The translations under genes and the position numbers were made by a program. From contig NC_064010.1 of the NCBI RefSeq assembly GCF_932276165.1, positions 3,286,001-3,350,000 of the forward strand: a stretch of DNA of 64,000 bases, read 5' to 3'. The stretch comes from Plutella xylostella. Its lineage: Eukaryota > Arthropoda > Insecta > Lepidoptera > Plutellidae. Shown in pieces: positions 58,779 through 64,000 of the stretch. The notes beneath the pieces are model-generated. The model saw only the letters and a list, made by a program, of their open reading frames with translations, was not told where the DNA came from and searched no databases. Within the stretch, counting starts at the first letter, position 1; each line of letters opens with the position of its first letter.

Positions 58779-61434
58779 GGGTAAAACACCCAGTAACTGA
58801 CCATGTGCCAGTAACTGACCACCTTCCTCTTCAACTCCAATAAATAAGAAATATAGCCAAGCAGGGCCATCTAGTGAACATCCAGTCTATTTTGTGGTTC
58901 ATTGAGAGCATTACTGATACAAAAGATTTTGCCAGCCGCCAACAGATGGATAGTGAGCGATCGAAAAAGTTCAGTTGGCGCGCGAACCGAGTAAATTGCA
59001 GTTGTGACTAACGTATTTGTTAAGGTAAGTGAATTTTTTGATCGTAAAATTTACCATGAAAAAAATTGAAATCATTAAAATAAAAAATTATACCATATAG
59101 ATTTAATTATAAAGATTACGTTTTTGATAAGATTCAGCTTGTTATTTCCCGTTTGATTGTTTTTAATGGGGTGGACAGTTACTGGACGACAAAACAGCGA
59201 TTTTCCAATAACTGACCACCTATGTCGGTTATTGGGATTTTTGGTTGAAGCTGAATTTAGGCAAAATAAGAACGTAATATTAAAGCTCATATGTGCCATT
59301 TTCTTGTGTCAAAATATGAGCATTCTATCTTCACTCCTTCCATTTACTGACATAGGTGGTCAGTTATTGGGTAAATTGGTGGTCAGTTACTGGTATTATT
59401 ATATATGATATATTTTTACAGCTTTCAGCAAGATGAAAAAGCGCCAAGATAGCAAAAAAAGTATAGAAAAGGCAATTCCACTTGTCTGAGACCAACTAGG
59501 ATCAACAAGACATTCAAAAATAATTCAGGGTGACATGCAAGCACCTTTTAAAATATAGGGAATTCAAACACAAAGTCCAAGTTTGTTCCAGATTCGGTAT
59601 TAGCTGATGAGGAAGATAAAAACGCTAGTGAAGCATACTATCAGCCTAGGATAATGTGGATTCTCCAGGATAAAGACAGATGTCACCATTTTTCCTTAAA
59701 GATAATCCTTGGAGCAGTCCCTTCAAGAATGCAAGACCAGGAGAAAAATGGCTTTCACCATCTCACTCTATAAAAAGATACTCAAATGCTTTCTTCAGAA
59801 CAGCTGAAGGCGTACCTAACCAATGCCATCGCTTGTGAACCAGATGAAATTGGTTCCCCGAGCACAAAAGCACTTGGCGAACAAGACCTCAATGACGCTA
59901 TTAATGACCCAACCCGAATATACGTTACCGACGAAACGCGCCTCCACATTTTTCCAAAGACAGGCAAAGCCACTTCAGCAAAATAGGAAAAAGAAAGCAT
60001 CACTACAATGCTAGCACCCTCAGCCGGTGCACCAACACGCCCTTCAATGGCATTATGAACGGCCAGCGGATTTCAAACAGAACGGTAAAATTGGCACACA
60101 AGAAATGGGGTATTCTTCTATAAGTTGTTACCACGACCAACACCCCAGCCATTTGGAAACGATACCACAACTATCCGGAATCCACTGGCAACGCTATAAT
60201 ATCATTGGCAGACACATTAGTCCAGCAGCGGAAAATGCAGAAAGTACAGCGATGTTCTGCTTCAGTGACGCCTCTTCAACGAGGCAAAGATTCCCTGTTC
60301 CCCTTGCAGAAATGACTACTCCTGTCTTTGGCCAAATACTTACCTACGAAAGCACGTTTCAACAGCATCCTAAATATTCCAGTTGAATCCTCAACAAAGT
60401 CATTGAAATCCCGTTCATCAAGGCATCTTTGTATCTTGAAAAACTAACCCCCAATATCTGATTCGGTCATAATTACAATGGCTAGCCTCAATGACTCTTT
60501 TAGCCGCACTGAAAGTCTCTGGTTGGGGTTTCAGCAATAATGAAAACCATCTGTCTCTGGTCCTACATCCTTGAAAGGACCGGCGGGGAAAGGGCCTACT
60601 TTTCCGGCGGGGAATTTATGTTTTCCCAGGCCGACAATACAATCCGCCACGATTCCTCCTCCTCATCAGTTGATACCGATTATGGAAATGACCGGCTTTA
60701 GCGCTTGGATTCGCTACTTTATATTTAAGAAAATGCTCGTTTCTGGCACCATGAATGCTTCATGGGCCTGTCCCACTGATCCTGGCTTGTTCCGGACAAA
60801 CAAAATCGCCCTTTCTGTGACTTATCTGAAGGTACTACATTGGGGCAACTTAATCTCCCTGAAAGCTGTAAATTTAAAATGCGTGTTCACTATGGACATG
60901 TGTGTTTATTCCTTTGTTTTTAGTATTTAACAAAAATGCATTAACTTGTGTTTTTAATAAATAAATGGTTGATTATTAGGATAAGATATCATTTAAATTA
61001 TGCATTAATCTGATTAATTAATTGAATGCACTTTTCAGTTAAGAAACCTTGAGCAAAAGTGATGTGTCACACATTAAAAGAGACCAGAGGATCGGTACTA
61101 TTACATGAAGTAATCAAATAAATAAATAATAATAAGATTTAATCATAATTCTATTTTTAAACCATTTAAAATTGGTGGTCAGTTACTGGCATCGAGTGTG
61201 GTCAGTTACTAGATTTTAGTGGTCAGTTACTGGGAAAATCACTACTTTTTTTTTGCAAAAATATATAAAAAAATGAGTAACTTCTACATGTTTGCTATTT
61301 ACTCAGGAATGTAGCTCTGTTATTCTAGTTTCTAAAACAAAAATCGGATTTAATAAGCGATAAGAATTGAGCCCGCTACAGATAAATTACTGGAACAACT
61401 CCCTTAAGGTGGTCAGTTACTGGGTGTTTTGCCC
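58779..61434 (+). mobile_element. pogo-type DNA transposon, decayed
   Basis: GGGTAAAACACCCAGTAACT and AGTTACTGGGTGTTTTGCCC ends, with TA on both sides (58777-58778 and 61435-61436). Ten copies of the 13-mer GGTCAGTTACTGG or near variants lie near 58790, 58808, 59173, 59205, 59358, 59381, 61177, 61200, 61221 and 61411. The two at 58790-58820 and the one at 59205 are inverted. A degraded transposase reading frame lies between them. Confidence 0.75.
59420..60850 (+). pseudogene. pogo/Tigger-type transposase remnant
   Basis: One frame shows SPFKNARPGEKWLSPS (about 59715-59765), the linker before the CENP-B-type second helix-turn-helix. Another shows DPTRIYVTDETRLHIFPKTG (59906-59965), the first catalytic Asp region of the DDE_1 superfamily with the PK motif. 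Downstream, VDTDYGNDR and a later WIR segment with scattered C and H suggest the C-terminal zinc-binding tail seen in many insect pogo transposases. Many stops and frame changes occur, so it is inactive. Confidence 0.65.
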
Positions 61435-62734
61435 TACTCCCTTTTGGCATGTGTTTAATAGTTACAAAAAAAACTTTGTGAGATAAAATTTTTATTTTAC
61501 CTTATAACTAACAACTAACAAAGATACTAATAAAAAGTAGGTAAAAAACAACTGTCTGAGATCATATTTTTGGAAAACAATAACAATAACAAACAAAACA
61601 TGGAAAAATATCAGTATTTTATAATAAACGAAGATAAAAGGAAATAAAACATTCTTTTTTAAAATAATATACCTACCTAACTAACATAAAAAAAATCTAG
61701 TTTGATTTAAAATAAATTCTTAATGTAATTTTTATTTAAGCGACTACAAAAGAATGATCAGTTCATTTATAAGGGTTAATTGCATTATTCATAGAATAGG
61801 AACCGTTTTTTTGGAAATTGAATACATACCTTATTTAGGCTTTGGTTTTTGACAACCCTATTTAGGAATTCCAATTTACCTCTTTACCAAACCAAATAAC
61901 CCCCGCGTTGTTCCAATTATACCTGTTCATGTGCCAATTATACCTATTTGTGTGCCAATTTCCCCCCTTCACGTTCCATTTATCTCCAAAATAACCTAAA
62001 AACGACTGTTCGACTAAAACTAAGATTTCCATAAAAATACGCAATTATTTACTTACTTTCAAATTTCTTCCAGCCACAATACACACCTAATAATCCAAAT
62101 TACTTCGAATTAAACCTTTTTTCTTTTTTTATCACATATAAAACATAAAGTTTAAAACTGCAATAATTGCCTCTCCACGACGACCTCACTTTCAACGTAT
62201 TTTTTTAGTGAATCCTGATTGGCTGGCTTAAATTTTCAGTGTTGCCAGTAGCAAAAAAATATAAGCTCGTTCAAAAATAAAAAAGTATTGATCTCTCATA
62301 AATAGAATGACGATAACAGATCGATTTCGAAAAGCAGATTTTTATTCCAATTTACCCCGCCATTCCTATTTACCCCGTTTTACGGTTCTAAATTAGTCCT
62401 GGGTGTAACTCTACTATAACTTGAAACATATTTGATGGATATTTGTAATGCCTTTCCCAGGACTCTCGGGTTTTAAAATGTTTCTGTGTAGGATTTTATA
62501 ATAAATGGCGCCATTACCTGACACTTTCCAAGATTCAAAATGGCTAACTTGTAAGTGTTGTATTAATAAAAAATACAGTAAGTAGTTAGGCTGAAGGTAG
62601 GAAATATGAAAAACTTGTGCGACTAGCACTTTATCGTGGTACTTTAGGATAATAGTTCTGTATACGTGACGGGCCTTTTGTAAATAATAGATTTGAAGAT
62701 ATTTTAATTTAAAAAAATAGAAAAAAAAATATGT

Positions 62735-63590
62735 TTATTTATTTATTTATTTATACTTTATTGCACAATTTACAATCGTAATAATGTACAACTAGGTGGA
62801 CTTAATGCTAAAAGCATTTTCTGCCAGTCAACCTGCAGGAGGTACGAGGATCAAAAAGTACGGGTGTGCAAAAAAGAGAAAAAAAAAAAGATCAAAACAT
62901 AATTATGATTGTGGAGTTCCTAAAATAAAATAATACCTAAACCCTAAAACTAAGTAAATAAATATATAATATATATGACCCTAAACCTACTAATACCAAA
63001 ATACTATACAATACATATAAATCATAAATATATACAAATATATTATATATATATAATAACATGGGGTACAAGAAAAGACTGCCTAATTAATCTGTTCTAA
63101 ATTGCTGAGGTAGTGAGCACGGACCATTGACTTGAAGAGCGGTCGAGAGGGGGCTTTCCTGATTGACTCAGGGAGATCATTCCATAGGCGCACTGCCGTG
63201 ACCGAGAAAGAATTTAGCATGAATCCAGACCGATGTAAGGGTAACGATAATAAAAGGTTATGAGAAGAGCGGAGGTGCTTGTTATGGGTATCGGAAAGAA
63301 AGTTAAACATTGATTTTAAGTAACAGGGAGAATTAGGTTCATGAAGGATCGAAAAGAGAAGACAAAGAATTCGTAAATTCCGTCTATCCCGAATAGGGAG
63401 CCATTTTAGCTTGGCGCGGTAACCTGACACAAGATCGTATTTACGGAGACCGAAAATGAAACGGATGCAGGTGTTCTGCAAACGTTCCAGCTTATTAAGA
63501 AGTGCTTCAGTCAGGTCCAAGTAGCACACGTCAGCGTAATCTAAAATGGGCAAGAGCAGAGACATTGCCAATGAACGTTTGGTATGTTCG
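62735..63590 (-). mobile_element. CR1/Jockey-type LINE, 3' portion
   Basis: It is read from high to low coordinates: reverse-transcriptase C-terminal frame (63571-63083), a ~230-bp AT-rich 3' part, the conserved terminal motif GGTTGACTGGCAGAAAATGC with a small stem, AAGTCCACC, TTGTGCAATAAAGTATAAAT and TAAATAAATAAAT at 62735. It links the many tail-only fragments in the window to a coding LINE. Confidence 0.8.
63083..63571 (-). pseudogene. LINE reverse-transcriptase C-terminal fragment
   Basis: 162 codons. The text LLLPILDYADVCYLDL, LNKLERLQNTCIRFIFGLRK, LKWLPIRDRRNLR and VTAVRLWNDLPESIRKAPS is the thumb and C-terminal domain shared by CR1, Jockey and related LINEs. No frameshift is visible within it, so this copy may be fairly young. 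The polymerase palm and endonuclease are missing upstream (63591 onward is unrelated). Confidence 0.8.
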
Positions 63591-64000
63591 GTGTAAAGTT
63601 ATATTAGAAATTAAAGTACTGCCTATATAAAAACACATATATTTGGAATAGTATAGCAAACGCTACTGAATTTTCCCCTAATTAATTAAAATGTATCTTT
63701 ATGCTAAGTTTTTTTTTATTTCATTGAAAAAATATGGCGGCCGTTAGGAAATTACTAAAAAGCATTAAACATATTTTGAAGATGCCTCTAAAGCTTTAAA
63801 ATATTCTTGAAAGACTTGAATCATGCCTTTAGCTCATAGCCAGTGCTTAATGCTTTTGGTTTTCACCAAGTAGTCCTAATTTGTTTGCCTAGACAACTCT
63901 CATCAGCCTAAAGGTTTGAAATAGGTTTTAAAAATTACTTATTAGTGATTTCAACATTCCATAACTTTATGGTTGTATCGAGGTTAAAAATTTAACCTTA
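63591..64000. other. Unassigned AT-rich DNA to window end
   Basis: No repeat or coding motif recognised. Confidence 0.4.

Larger units (their letters stand above)
58439..62385. mobile_element. Outer inverted-repeat element with GGGGTAAATTGG motif
   Basis: The left end CCGTAAAACGGGGTAAATTG (G) and right end CCTATTTACCCCGTTTTACG (G) are inverted. Related motifs recur inside each end: CCAATTTACCCC (about 62348), CCAATTATACC twice and CCAATTTCCCCCC (61909-61971), and TGACGGGGTTAATAGG (58637). A pogo-type element (58779-61434) is inserted in it. No protein of its own was recognised. No clear target duplication was found at the outer ends. Confidence 0.65.

Noticed and set aside
61862..62044. 60-codon frame with WHTNRYNWHMNRYNW-like repeats
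   Set aside because: The protein repeat is produced by the subterminal DNA motif of the outer element and is not a real peptide family.

Overview
The window is repeat-dense noncoding DNA from an insect, most probably a ditrysian moth or butterfly. The evidence is several tRNA-derived SINE families, TC...CTAG Helitron-like elements inserted between A and T, CR1/Jockey-type LINE tails ending in AATAAA plus TAAA or TTTC repeats, an LOA-type LINE whose ORF1 looks like the DUF4780 family, and many TA- and TTA-flanked MITEs. I found no cellular protein gene, no true tRNA or rRNA gene, no CRISPR array and no bacterial-type operon. Every recognisable coding segment is a fragment of a transposable element. 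Family letters used below (SINE-A, A2, B, C; MITE-A to MITE-N) are local labels for this window.

Layout. Positions 1-4.2 kb hold SINE-A/A2 copies, foldback MITEs and one Helitron-like element. Positions 4195-13351 are a nested set: a small TTAA-flanked MITE contains a deleted Gypsy-type LTR retrotransposon (4237-13245, 141-bp LTRs, 4-bp GCCC duplication). That contains a 6.9-kb LOA-type LINE on the minus strand (5938-12838, 13-bp duplication). The LINE in turn contains a 1,247-bp solo LTR (7991-9237, AGCG duplication) and an unclassified 762-bp insert (11519-12280) between 33-bp direct repeats. Positions 13.4-23.3 kb hold SINEs, MITEs of several families, LINE 3' ends and unassigned AT-rich DNA. 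Positions 23390-25038 are a TA-flanked element with inverted arms of about 568 bp. Positions 25-36 kb hold nested SINE, LINE and MITE insertions. Positions 36.0-36.8 kb hold two opposed arrays of a very degenerate 15-16-bp repeat. Positions 37-55 kb continue as SINE, MITE, Helitron and LINE fragments, several of them nested. Positions 55.4-55.9 kb are a four-copy tandem array of about 131 bp. Positions 57.5-58.2 kb hold a reverse-transcriptase-like remnant split by a MITE. Positions 58439-62385 are an outer inverted-repeat element containing a decayed pogo-type transposon with ten copies of a 13-bp motif. The window ends with the 3' half of a CR1/Jockey-type LINE (62.7-63.6 kb).

How the parts relate. 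No genes work together here. The parts are mobilisation partners and insertion layers. The SINEs and truncated LINE tails are presumably moved by LINE enzymes, the TA-flanked MITEs by Tc1/mariner/pogo transposases, the TTA-flanked MITEs by PIF/Harbinger-like enzymes, and the TC...CTAG elements by Helitrons. Many insertions have readable target-site duplications, so relative insertion order can be worked out from the sequence alone. All repeat comparisons were made by eye within this window, and no database search was run.
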